DNA of 64,000 bases from Gari tellinella. Its lineage: Eukaryota > Mollusca > Bivalvia > Cardiida > Psammobiidae. Of this stretch, positions 54,010 to 64,000 are shown piece by piece. The stretch spans positions 5,208,001-5,272,000 of the forward strand of contig OV277871.1 in the NCBI GenBank assembly GCA_922989275.2, read 5' to 3'. Position 1 is the stretch's first letter, and the number at the start of each line of letters is the position of its first letter. Below the pieces are notes generated by a model. It searched no databases. It was not told the origin of the DNA and saw nothing but the letters and a program-made list of their open reading frames with translations. The translations under genes were made by a program, and so were the position numbers.

Positions 54010-54860
54010 TTTTTTGGAAGAGCTATTTATGATGAATGAAAAAATGGAAAAAAAAATATGGTGGTGTCCTTTTTTTTTGAGTTACAGCGATATGAAAAAG
54101 GTATGTCAAATTTTGACCTTTTCTCTCAAATTTTACCCATTCAGAGTAGGCTACAAGCTTCAGTAAAATCTATTTCAAAACAAAACAAACATGGTAATTT
54201 GGGTTTTTATTATTTATTTCATGTCTATGGTGGTATTTTCTTATATAGAAACCAAATTTAGACAAAGCGGGCACTAGGTTTGAACAATATGGATTCTCGA
54301 ATATCAAAAATATGCTTTTTATAGGGCATGAATTTATTAGATATTTTATTTTATGAAAAAAAGTAAAAAAGTTTGAAAATGAAATAGTTCTAGTATTAAA
54401 CTTTTTCTTATATTCTACCAAATGAAAGCCGATGTTAAGGCAGTTCAAACTATGAAAAGAAATTGAAAGGTCAGTGTTGAAAATTTTGAGTTATTAAAGT
54501 AAAAAGAAGTATCTCCCCTTACAAAATTTACAAAAAAGTACCATATCGATGATATTTATAGCTTTATAAATTTCACATTTGGTGCCTGTTTTTTCTTAAA
54601 TTAGTTTTTGTATGAAGAAATACTACCATAGATAGGAAATAAATAACACAAAACCAAATTATCATATTTGTTTTCATTCAAAACGGATTTTATTGAAGCG
54701 GGCTGTTTGAAAAGGACAACATAAGAGAAAGTGGGTGGGGTAAATTTGACATGGCCATGGAGCCAACTGTTGTTCACCAAAATGTACACTTTTTCTATTT
54801 TTTCATTCATCTTAAATAGCTCTTCAATACAAAGCCATCATAAAGTGTTTTCATATACTT
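54010..54860. repeat. Long imperfect inverted repeat
   Basis: Arms of about 300-350 bp: AGAGCTATTTATGATGAATG and TTATTTATTTCATGTCTATG on the left match the complement of the right arm (CATTCATCTTAAATAGCTCT, ATAGATAGGAAATAAATAAC). A foldback structure; origin unknown. Confidence 0.7.
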
Positions 54861-54886
54861 TGAAACTTTCTTAAATTCATGACATT

Positions 54887-56446
54887 CAGGGGCGTAGCTT
54901 GGCCAAAATAAAAGTGTAGGCATACCGTTTCTAGGGGGGTCCGGGGGCATGCCCCCCCTGGAAAATTTTGAGTTCTACAACACTGGAGACGCATTTAACA
55001 AGGTTCTGAGGAGACATTTATACGAAAAATTAATGAGATGAAAAGCTTAAAAACCGGACAATTTTATTTTATTGCAAAGGAATATGTCTGCATATATTTT
55101 CTTGAGAAAAAAGCAACCAAAATAAAACAACCCCACCCACCCACGTCAATCAGTATATAATAGGGTCTGATACCTACCGTAATTTTTTATTTAACAGACT
55201 CGCTACTCGCTACCTTTTCTAGGGGGTCGGGGGCATGTTCCCACGAAAATTTTTTGAGATCTACAACACTGGAAACGCATTTAAGGAGGGTCTGGGGAGA
55301 CATTTATATGAAGAAGTAATGAAATGAAAAGCTTAAAATAACAAACAATTGTAATTTTTTGCAAAAGAATATGTCTGCATTATTTTCTTGATAAAACCCA
55401 ACAACAACCCAACGTCAATTAGTAGCCTATATCATAGGGTCTTATACCGTAATTTTTTCATTAACAGATTCGCTACTTGAAATTATTTGGACGTAACTTT
55501 CTTTTCGGGACAAGTTGATCATGAGGGGATGGGGTGGTTCCTAGATGGCATTTGGCTTGTTCTGAGGACGTTTTGTGCGTCCAAGACAGGTGAAATTCTG
55601 CTATAAATCTATGTAAAAAGTCGGCTGAGAATAACATTAAATTGTCTGTTCCATGTTAATATAATGTAATTGTTGACAGATTGTCTTCCATTAATCTCTA
55701 AGTTGGACTCTAAAACCATCCTATTCCTATTTTATTGCATCGTTTTTACTTTTAAAATCGTCGCAAATATGAGGACAGGGTGTAAGCAGTGGCGTGTGTT
55801 TTGCATAAGGCAGTTGCATGTACAAATGAACATGCATGCCAACGGGGTGAAAAATTACTCAGGACTACCAGCGGTGACGTCAGGGTATTCTCGTCATACA
55901 GGGCAAGCATTACCGACGTCAGAATGGGTTTTGGTGACCTAGTTGTGAGCTCACAAGACTCGGGCATAATATCAAGGCTGAAACATCGGTGAAAAATTAC
56001 TCAGGACTACCAGCGGTGACGTCAGGGTATGCTGGTTATACAGGGCAAGCATTACCGACGTCAGAATGGGTTTTGGTGACCTAGTTGTGACCTCAGAAGA
56101 CTCGGGCATAATATCAAGAGGTGAAACATCGGTGACGTCGGTAATTAACATGCATGCCAACGGGGTGACTAGACCAATTAATAAGTGTACTCTTTCTTAC
56201 TAGGGGGGTCCGGGGGAAATTTTTATTCCTAGATAGTCTCAAGATGCGTTCTGATGTCTTTCCCGCGTTTGATAATGGAAAAATACTAACATGAATCTAT
56301 GTAAAACTTATTGGGGTTCACCCCTAACCCCCCTTAGATTTCAATTTTATTTCTTTTTCTGCATTTTTAGCCTTTTTTATTTTTTGGACTTCTGAAAAAA
56401 ATGTGTAGGCACGTGCCTACTTGCCTAATAGGAAGCTACGCCAATG
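54887..56446. mobile_element. hAT-like element with 5 bp target duplication
   Basis: CAGGGGCGTAGCTTGG..CCTAATAGGAAGCTACGCCAATG with ACATT on both sides. Contains GGGGGTCCGGGGGCATG blocks and two 142 bp direct repeats (55847, 55989) bracketed by AACATGCATGCCAACGGGGT. No transposase ORF. Confidence 0.65.
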
Positions 56447-56810
56447 ACATTGATACACCCTTAAGTGTAAAATTTAGACAGTTTTGAGCAACCAATACAT
56501 TCACAGTATAAATAAGTTTGAATTTAATTAGATCTACTCGATTTTATAATCAAACCATTTCGAAGAAGATAAAAATAAACGAGTATTCGGACCCTGATAA
56601 GACACTAAATTCCAGTGCTGTTAGTTTTGACAGTTAAGTCTTGAATAACCTAATATAAGTACATGTACATGTAAAACCTCTCTAAATTACGACCAGAAAA
56701 TCGATTACATTGGCAGGTATTTAAGACAGCGTATTAGCGTCCAGCGTATGCTCGGATTTACCTTTCTGAGGAAAGCATTTGTTCAAGTCTAGAGATCATT
56801 ACTAGCCTAA

Positions 56811-57430
56811 TGCACAGTGCAGAAGACGTTATTCTTTCCCAAATAAACGCGTTTCTGCTAAAACAATTACAGTGCTTCCTCCCTATAACGACCCTCCCAA
56901 GCACGACCCCCCCCCCCCCGTGCAACGATGTTTTCTGCTGTTCTCCAAACAAGAACATTGTGCCCAATTCTTCCACTGATGTAATATCGTCTGCTTAATT
57001 TGTCGTCTGCTGTTATTTCTCAAAGTTGCATATTGACAATTTTTTAAGAAATACTATATAATGACGAGTGACAAACAGTTTGAATCCAGATCAGACGCCG
57101 CATTACGTGGCGTTTGAGCTGAATTCAAAAGGTTTGTACCGTAAGGATATTGAATTGTCCCTCCCTACAACAACTCCTTCAGAACAACACAAACAATCTT
57201 TGTCTACCGTTGTGCGTTCTTGTAGAAAGGGAGTACTGTATTTCCAACGAGACAGATCAGACGTCTGTAATTTTATGCCAACCCCCAACCTTTTCTTTTA
57301 AGTTTTTGACTTAAGAAAATTTATATTAATACGAGTGCCAAACAGATTGGCAAACATCGCGCGACGGATTATCTGGATAAAACTGTTTGCAAAGTCGACT
57401 TTAGTCCTCAGTGGCGGTAACAGGGTTAAA
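56811..57430. mobile_element. C1 half copy, family F MITE, hairpin fragment
   Basis: 56811-56866 is a C1 left end (AGAAGACGTTATTCTTTCCC). 56868-57240 is family F (TACAGTGCTTCCTCCCTATA..GTAGAAAGGGAGTACTGTA) with a 14-15 C run. 57340-57390 is a decayed GATC module. Confidence 0.7.
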
Positions 57431-57496
57431 ACACCCTTTTTACGGGCATTGGAGTTTTACTGCCCTTTCATTTAAACAAATAAAAACAGGAACCAA

Positions 57497-57973
57497 TGTT
57501 ATAAAGCGTTTGAGTTGAGTCTGAGATTGTTCTCAATCATTCGATTGGTCAGATTTGAGCTTTTGCTAGCAAAAGCTCAAATCTAACAAATCAAATGCTT
57601 GAGAGCAAGTCAAATCTTTGAGAATGATCTCAGACTCAACTATTTATTAGCTTTGACTCAAGATAAATGCCGGTCTTCGACAGCCCTTTCTAAATAAAAC
57701 CACCAAAATGGTGTCAGGACCCATAGCCTTGTTTCTAGTTTTGAAGACAAGTGATTAGAGTAAATCAGCATGCGTCTCACGGGGCATTCTGCTTTATTTT
57801 CAGCCTGCTTTAAGCTTCCATCTGAATTATACCACCAACAATGGTGTTCAAACATAAACCCATAACTTGTTTCTAGTTTTGAATACAGGTGACTACTTAA
57901 AGCATGTTGAAAGTAAATCAAAATTCGCCTTACGGCGCATTCTGCTAAAGTTACTTTCAGCCTGCTTTAAGCC
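57497..57973. mobile_element. Family G then two family A pieces
   Basis: 57497-57660 is the family G palindrome (TTTTGCTAGCAAAAGCTC centre). 57709-57973 is two truncated family A copies in the same orientation. 57974-58090 shows nothing. Confidence 0.7.
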
Positions 57974-58478
57974 TATGTTTATCAAAGTCGAAGCTTTCAA
58001 ATGTTCTTTAAGCGTTATTTCTGCTATGAAGACTGGACTATTGTGAAAGTATTCTATGACTATGGATTTGGTGTTCGTACTCTTTGGAAACACAGGGACC
58101 CGACATGATTGAATTTTGAGAGAAAAAAATTGTCAGAAGGTATATTTAAAAACAAGGGGTACAACTGAGCGTCAGTATATTCTCACCCTATCTCGACACA
58201 CCTGGGCATATCATGAATAATAATTGATGAAACGACACCATTTTTTGCATTTCTGTCTTGCTAATATAATATCCTTCCATAAAAACATAACATAAAGCCA
58301 ACTGTAAGCATGCACTTTCAACAGTAACTGCGTCTACTCACTGAAATCACCGATTTTCGGAAAACGGGACAGGAGTTCATAGCCTTCACAGCATTGACCT
58401 CTACTATACGCTTGTTTATGCGGTAATATCGAGCATGACAGTCATACAGTTCCATAGATATACGTTTTTGACACCGAT

Positions 58479-60638
58479 CAGGGCCGTATCCAGAGACTAA
58501 AAAGCACCGAGGCACATCTTGCCTAGGGGGGTCCGGGGGCATGCACCCCCGGAGAATTTGTTTTCGAGGGTGCGATTTGGCGTATATTTGGGGTGTTTTT
58601 TCTTAAAATTACATACTTTAAATTCTAAAAATTTCTTGTAATCATCATTATTCATCGGCGCTGTATGACCTATTTTGTGTCGTAGTGCGTTAAAACGCAA
58701 CTTATTCATCCTGTAAACCAGATATTGTATCACTAATACATTTTCATACGGAAAAGTAACAGCGATAAATGCGTGTGATCCCCGAACTCCTTGTTCTCTA
58801 CAAACAAAAATATCGCTATTAACCCTTTACTTCGTGGCCTGTTTCTAGTTGAACACTTAAAGCAGGTTAAATTAAAGCAGAATGCGCTTTAAGGCGGGGG
58901 TCCGAGCGTCCCCCGGGAAAAAAATGAAAATCTGAACTGAAATGGTGAGCTCTGAAGTGTATTTGGGGAACTGAATACGATCTATCTGATGTCACTGAAC
59001 CATACAATTGTGTTCCTTTATATTAGAGGTAACATACTTTTATGACGAAAATTGTTTTCTGCTAGAATTCTTCAACTTTTAGACGCACGAGAGGTACCGG
59101 AAGCACCGTACGTTTTAGGCTGCCAACTCTGTAGTTAGAATCTTGAATTTGAAGTTCTTGAATTTCTGAAAGGTGTTTGAGTCTGCTGAAACTTGAAATT
59201 AACAAAATTTATTAGAGGTGGGAATATTTTGAGACAATTTTTTTTTCTGCTAGAAATATTCAACTCTTAGACGTATATATGAGAGGTACATGAAACACTG
59301 TAGTTTTCGGATTTGGCGACTTTGAGTTACTTAGTTCTGGAAATTCTGAAATTTGCTAGTGGGGGTCTGGGGGTCCTCCCCCGGGAGAAAAAAATGGAAA
59401 TTAGAACTAAAATAGTGAGCTGTGAAGTGTAGTTGGAGATATTTGGGACACTGAAAAGGACTTATGTGAACCATACAATTTTATTAAAATCTCCGCTATA
59501 CTTAACATTGTTTTATGACTAAAATTGTTTTCTGCTAGAAATATTCAACTTTTAGACGTACGCGAGGCACATGAAGCACCGTATTTTTCAGACTACGATA
59601 TGATTCATGTAGATACTATTTTTTTGAGTTGCCACATGCTAGAGGGGGGTCCGGGGTCCTCCCCCGGGAGAAAATTGGAAATTAGAACTGGAATGGTGAG
59701 CTCTGAAATGTGTTTCCAACACTGAATACGACTTATATAAACCATAGAATTTTTATCAAAGCTGCGTATATTTATAGACATAACATTATTTTGCCACTTA
59801 CGTCCACTTCTGCTAGAGCTATTCGACCTTTAGACACACGAGAGAGTACATGTTACGTGATGTAGCACTGTAGATTTGCAGCCGTCGTCTTTGTAGTTAT
59901 CAAGTTATTGAGATTTAGAAACTTGATATTGACAAATGCTGGTGGGGTCCGGGGTTCTCCCCGGGAGAAAAACGGAAATTAGAACTGAAATGGTGAGCTC
60001 TGAAGTGTGTTTGAAATTTTCATTTAGACAATATGGTCTAACCCCCCTTAGCTTTTGATTTTTATGTCAGTTGAGGCCATGTTTGAATTTTCATTTTTCA
60101 AATTCACGTTACGCACGTGCGTAAGTGCGTATCGCTGGCTACGTCCCTGTTACCTGATCAATGAGGAAATGCCCTGGGTTGAGCTCTATGCCCGCCATGA
60201 ACAACAGCAGCCCTACAAAACCTACAACCCCAATCACATGCAGCATTTCAAGATTGAACGTAGTCGAGTGACCTTCAAAAAGGCCAATTTGGCATGGATA
60301 AGTTTCCAGATCCACCATGTTTATGTTGCAGAGCTGAAACCGGTGTGGGCGTAAAACATGTATGACGTTACGGTTGCATGTTCTTTGACGTTGCATAGGA
60401 CAACGCCGATTTCCTGCGCAGAGGCTTGTTGATCTAGTCTAGTACGTGATTGAATGTAACTTGAGAAGATACTTTTTACCAAATAACATGTATCATAATT
60501 CACTCTGAGTGATTTTAATACATTTTTTAATAGATTTCTAATTTAATTTTTCGGAAATTGCTTCATTTTTTTTGGGTCACTTTTCAAAATTTCACCGAGG
60601 CAAGTGCCTCGGTGTGCCTCAGCGTGGCTACGGGCCTG
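58479..60638. mobile_element. hAT-like element with CCGAT duplication and ~290 bp tandem units
   Basis: CAGGGCCGTATCCAGAG..GCGTGGCTACGGGCCTG with CCGAT at 58474-58478 and 60639-60643. Inside are a family A remnant (58818-58897), then about four ~280-290 bp units (TGCTAGAAATATTCAACTTT at 59249 and 59537; CCCCCGGGAG blocks), and another similar end (GCTGGCTACGTCCCTG) at 60134-60150. Confidence 0.7.
60139..60396 (-). pseudogene. Fragment with decayed 2A-like motif
   Basis: Open frame containing a hydrophobic stretch GVVGFVGLLLFMA followed by GIELNPGH. This resembles the 2A-like translational skip motif (D-[VI]-E-x-N-P-G-P) that follows a hydrophobic leader in some invertebrate LINE and NLR proteins. 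Both D and the final P are changed, so skipping would probably be lost. Source gene not identified. Confidence 0.45.
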
Positions 60639-60706
60639 CCGATCAAAGCTGTGTTCTTCTCAAATCAGTGCCGTACCAACAACACATTCGCATGTTTACA
60701 TCACTG

Positions 60707-60831
60707 GGACCCGACCCGATTGATTTTTGAGAGAAAAAAAATTGTCAGAAGGTATATATAGTCTTTATATATACATTCTAACAATGTTTTTCTCTCTCAA
60801 AAATCGATCGTGTCGGGTTCCTGTGGTCATA
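60707..60831. mobile_element. Family J palindromic MITE
   Basis: GGGACCCGACCCGATTGATT and AAAAATCGATCGTGTCGGGT arms with GTATATATAGTCTTTATATA centre. A half copy is at 58090-58150. Confidence 0.75.
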
Positions 60832-61065
60832 CCCCAGATACCTTCCTACCTTGTCGTAGTTCTTGGACTTAATTGTCATAGGGAACGTTTCTGTTTATTT
60901 GACGATTATCCCCTCTGCCAAGAGCGAAAAGGAAGGCAGGTCGGCGGTTTTGACTTTTGATACCAATGTAACCATGCGCTGCTTTTCAAAGAGTGAGAAT
61001 AGCCAAACGCATCTTCCTGAAATCATCATGACCCCTCATCATTCACCAGGGATTTAGATGGGGGG

Positions 61066-61611
61066 AAGTATCACCTTTACGACGAAAATGGAAATAAAGT
61101 TAAACTGTCACAAACAAAAGAATAAAAAGATATTAGGGTAATGGTAAACCAGAATTTACAGTTCAAAACACATATGCAGCAATAAATAAACAAAGCCAAC
61201 AGTATAATGGGACTTATGAGAAGAACATACACATACCTAGACGAGCAAAGCTTTAAATATCTATTTCAAGGGTTAGTTAGACCACATTTAGAATATGCTG
61301 AAGCTGTTTGGAATCCATACAAAGTAGGGGATATAGAAAAATTGGAGAGCGTACAAAGGCTATCCCTAAAAATATGGAATACCCAGATAGACTTAAGAAA
61401 CTAAACAGTAAACATGCCAACTCTGAAATACAGGAGAACAAGAGGTGATATGATTGAGGTATTCAAGATCTTATCCGACATCTATGACCCCAAAACAACA
61501 GACAACTTTTTACAAAGAAATACTTCATCAATCACAAGAGGACACGGAAAGAAATTAAAGAAAAACTTCTGCAGACTTAATTTAAGAAAATTTTCATTCA
61601 CACAAAGAAAT
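61066..61611 (+). pseudogene. LINE reverse transcriptase C-terminal part
   Basis: Frames read YHLYDENGNKVKL, then NQNLQFKTHMQQ, NKANSIMGLMRRTYTYLD, LVRPHLEYAEAVWNPYK and RLNLRKFSFTQR, with several stops and one frame change. A decayed non-LTR retrotransposon (different subfamily from that at 50 kb). It is interrupted at 61611. Confidence 0.8.
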
Positions 61612-62600
61612 AGTCTGATGTTCACGAAATGGATTAAATTCGATCTTATACTGAAAAAATACAATTATTCTATTTATTTATACTTTTAAGCCACTTTTTA
61701 AACGAAATTGTTCGACGATTGTGAAATCGAAAGTACATGATTTACCCCGTGTTGAGCCCCAAGTTTACATCGAACACAATAACGAAACAGTTTCCCGTAC
61801 GATGACGTCACTTATTTATTGATTTGACGTCATCCGAATTACGTCGTTGCTCCCGATTTTGGATTCGTGTTCTTCCGTTGAGTGGTTCGCGACAAATCGG
61901 ACTGCCGGAATTTAACGATAAGACACGATTGACTACGATTTTTGGGGAGCCCTACGGGGAAAACGGCGATTGGTGATAATCCACTGCAGTGGATTACCAA
62001 GTGATAATCCACTGCTATTTTCCGGTAATCCACCGAAAAGCATAAATAAATAGAGGATAATTGTTTTTTTCAGTATAAGATAGAAATTTAATCCATTGAG
62101 TGAACTTCAGACGTTATATTTTCACGAGTGGCGAAGCCACGAGTGAAAATATAACAGTCTGATGTTCACGAAATGGATTAAATTCGATCTTATACTGAAA
62201 AAATACAATTATTCTATTTATTAATGCTTTTAAGCCACTTTTTAAACGAAATTGTTCGACAATTGTGAAAGCGAAAGTACATGATTTACCCCGTGTTGAG
62301 CCCCAAGTTTACATCGAACACAATAACGAAACAGTTTCCCGTACGATGACGTCACTTATTGATTAATTTGACGTCATCCGAATTACGTCGTTGCTCCCGA
62401 TTTTGGATTCGTGTTCTTCCGTTGAGTGGTTCGCGACAAATCGGACTGCCGGAATTTAACGATAAGACACGATTGACTACGATTTTTGGGGAGCCCTACG
62501 GGGAAAACGGCGATTGGTGATAATCCACTGCAGTGGATTACCAAGTGATAATCCACTGCTATTTTCCGGTAATCCACCGAAAAGCATAAATAAATAGTGG
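61612..62600. mobile_element. Dimer of a 544 bp hairpin element
   Basis: 61612-62058 repeats at 62156-62601 (offset 544). The linker 62060-62212 is a long hairpin (TTTTCACGAGTGGC/GCCACGAGTGAAAA, arms about 65 bp). Each unit holds TGACGTCA-type motifs and a GATAATCCACTGCAGTGGAT palindrome. AAATAG precedes the insert and ends it. Confidence 0.8.
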
Positions 62601-62700
62601 ATATTTGGAACAGCCTACCGGAAAAAGTAACAGTAGCTGAAACAGTGAAATAATTTGAGATCAGTCTTGACAAGATTCAACTTTACAAAGGACATAATTA
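62601..62700 (+). pseudogene. LINE C-terminus after the insertion
   Basis: Reads VDIWNSLPEKVTVAETVK then a stop and FEISLDKIQ, the usual end of this RT class. The frame is shifted by one base relative to the upstream part. 62700-62925 holds no other feature. Confidence 0.75.
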
Positions 62701-62927
62701 CCGGAATTCACGTAAAGTCGGGCATAATTAAAGAAGACAAGATGTTAGATGCGGACATAGTGGTCTAGGCCAGCGTCCACAGAAGACCTTAAGGTATCCT
62801 AAGGTATCGGCGCTATATGACCCATTTCGTGTCGCAGTGCCGTAAACCTCAACTCATCCATCAATTCACAGTAACTATAATCTTTAGGCCAAAGAGGCCC
62901 CAATTTAACCCCTTCAGATTTCGATGA

Positions 62928-63062
62928 GCTTATAAAGTTTTGGGTTGAGTCTGAGATTGTTCTCAAGCTTTTTATTGATCAGATTTCAGCAGATTGTTCC
63001 AATCTGACCAATCAATTGCTTTAGAACGATCTCAAGGCTTAACTCAATCGCTTTATAAGCCA
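62928..63062. mobile_element. Family G MITE, degraded
   Basis: TTATAAAGTTTTGGGTTGAG and ..GGCTTAACTCAATCGCTTTA with a short loop. Confidence 0.65.
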
Positions 63063-63258
63063 AATTGTTTGTCAGACATATACATACATCTGTGTTTCTT
63101 CAGTCAAATTGCTTAAAATATAAGTTTGAGAAAGAAAAGCTGACGACAATTGTTTTAAGCAGAGTATGTCCTAGAAATATATACATGTAGGTGAATAAGA
63201 GTTTAGACTTTTTACCAAATGGTTAGCCCTCTTTTCGCCAAATATAACCGCCTCGTTT

Positions 63259-63490
63259 AACCCTTCGCAGACAACAAATCGGTTGCTAAAATTTGTCGTC
63301 TGCAAAATTACGCAAACTTCAAACTACTGAATAAAGATGAATTATTAATATTTTTAAAAATAGATACGACTGCGAAACAGTTTGGATTCTGATCATTGAA
63401 CTTCCAGATTGAAGACGCTGCGTGAGGCGGCGTCTGATCTGGATCCCAACTATTTATGTAATCATCATCATCATCATCATCACCAATAAC
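63259..63490. mobile_element. Family C MITE and (ATC)n
   Basis: TTAACCCTTCGCAGACAAC end, hairpin GAAGACGCTGCGTGAGGCGG, then (CAT)n at 63459-63483. Confidence 0.65.
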
Positions 63491-63633
63491 ATTATCATCG
63501 ATCTAAATTATAACTACATGTAGTGTCAAACTAAACACAGAGACCTTCCTACCTTGCTTATAATTATACATTGTACTTTTAAAATTGTCATAGGACATGG
63601 TTTTGTTTATCTGCTCTGTCAAAAATTTAAAGG

Positions 63634-63988
63634 TACAGTGCTCCCTTTCTACAACGGTCCTCTCTACAACGACTCCCTCCTTACAACGACATTTACCGCA
63701 ATTCCCCAAACGGAACAATTATGTCTTACGTGTTAACTGTTGTAATATCGTCTGCTGTTTTTCTCAAGTGACAAGTTACATAATAGCCATTTTTACAAGA
63801 AAAACAACTTAATAACGAGTGACAAATAGCTTGAATCCAGATCAGACGCCGCGTTACGCGGCGTCTGATCTGGATTCAAGCTGTTTGCAAATGTAGCCAA
63901 TTTCCCCCCTATAACGACTCCCTCCGAACAACGCACACTTTTTGTTTGTGTCTCCCATTGAGTGGCGTTGTAGAGAGTGAGTGCTATA
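63634..63988. mobile_element. Family F MITE, well preserved
   Basis: TACAGTGCTCCCTTTCTACA..GTTGTAGAGAGTGAGTGCTA ends; perfect hairpin CAGATCAGACGCCGCGTTAC (63832-63886). Confidence 0.85.
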
Positions 63989-64000
63989 GAAATATTGGTG

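Noticed and set aside
53861..54166. 101-codon plus-strand ORF
   Set aside because: Starts in a MITE remnant and (GA)n. Only its later part lies in the inverted repeat, which is reported separately.

Overview
This window looks like nuclear DNA of a bivalve mollusc, probably a heterodont clam. It is AT-rich, has short exons with GT/AG splice sites, and is saturated with palindromic MITEs, SINE and LINE fragments. It also carries bivalve 'pearl'-type elements: tandem core repeats of about 140-160 bp, a (ACGG/ACAG)n tract and a terminal AGCTCACC..GGTGAGCT hairpin. The species call is inference from repeat style. There is no prokaryotic gene organisation and no CRISPR array.

Two host genes can be supported. 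(1) On the minus strand, 53647 down to 33798 holds an apparently complete RNase H2 subunit B gene (RNASEH2B). It has 11 coding exons of 55-133 bp, each with consistent splice sites and phase, giving 972 nt and 323 residues. It runs from a start with TQWIFLMK to a C-terminal PCNA-binding (PIP) box, MKSMMSFF. Simple ORF calling misses it because no exon exceeds 133 bp. (2) On the plus strand, 21644-22000 encodes a 118-residue protein with two B-box zinc fingers (TRIM-like). It lies between two different tandem arrays whose units carry splice-acceptor-like sequence.

Layout. 1-9 kb: a dense cluster of one TTAA-flanked MITE (called family A here), a tRNA-like SINE and pearl-like elements. 9-21 kb: nested MITEs, a dimeric hairpin element, a 1.3 kb TA-flanked element, a 972 bp element with 106 bp terminal inverted repeats and a 9 bp target duplication, and an 18-19 bp minisatellite. 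21-26 kb: the B-box gene and a 3.4 kb array of 66 bp units. 26-33.8 kb: more MITEs. 33.8-53.6 kb: RNASEH2B, whose introns contain nested insertions, a solo LTR, two tandem arrays derived from family A, and a LINE split by a 2.25 kb TIR element. 53.6-64 kb: E2F-like promoter motif, a long inverted repeat, two hAT-like elements with 5 bp target duplications, a second LINE split by a hairpin-element dimer, and two more 'family F' MITEs.

Most unusual signal: two hairpin modules recur roughly forty and thirty times, by eye. Each sits at the centre of element families whose ends are unrelated, which suggests that hairpin cores are exchanged between transposon families. Family letters used below (A, B, C and so on) are local labels, not database names. 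All comparisons to known families are from memory; no database search was run.
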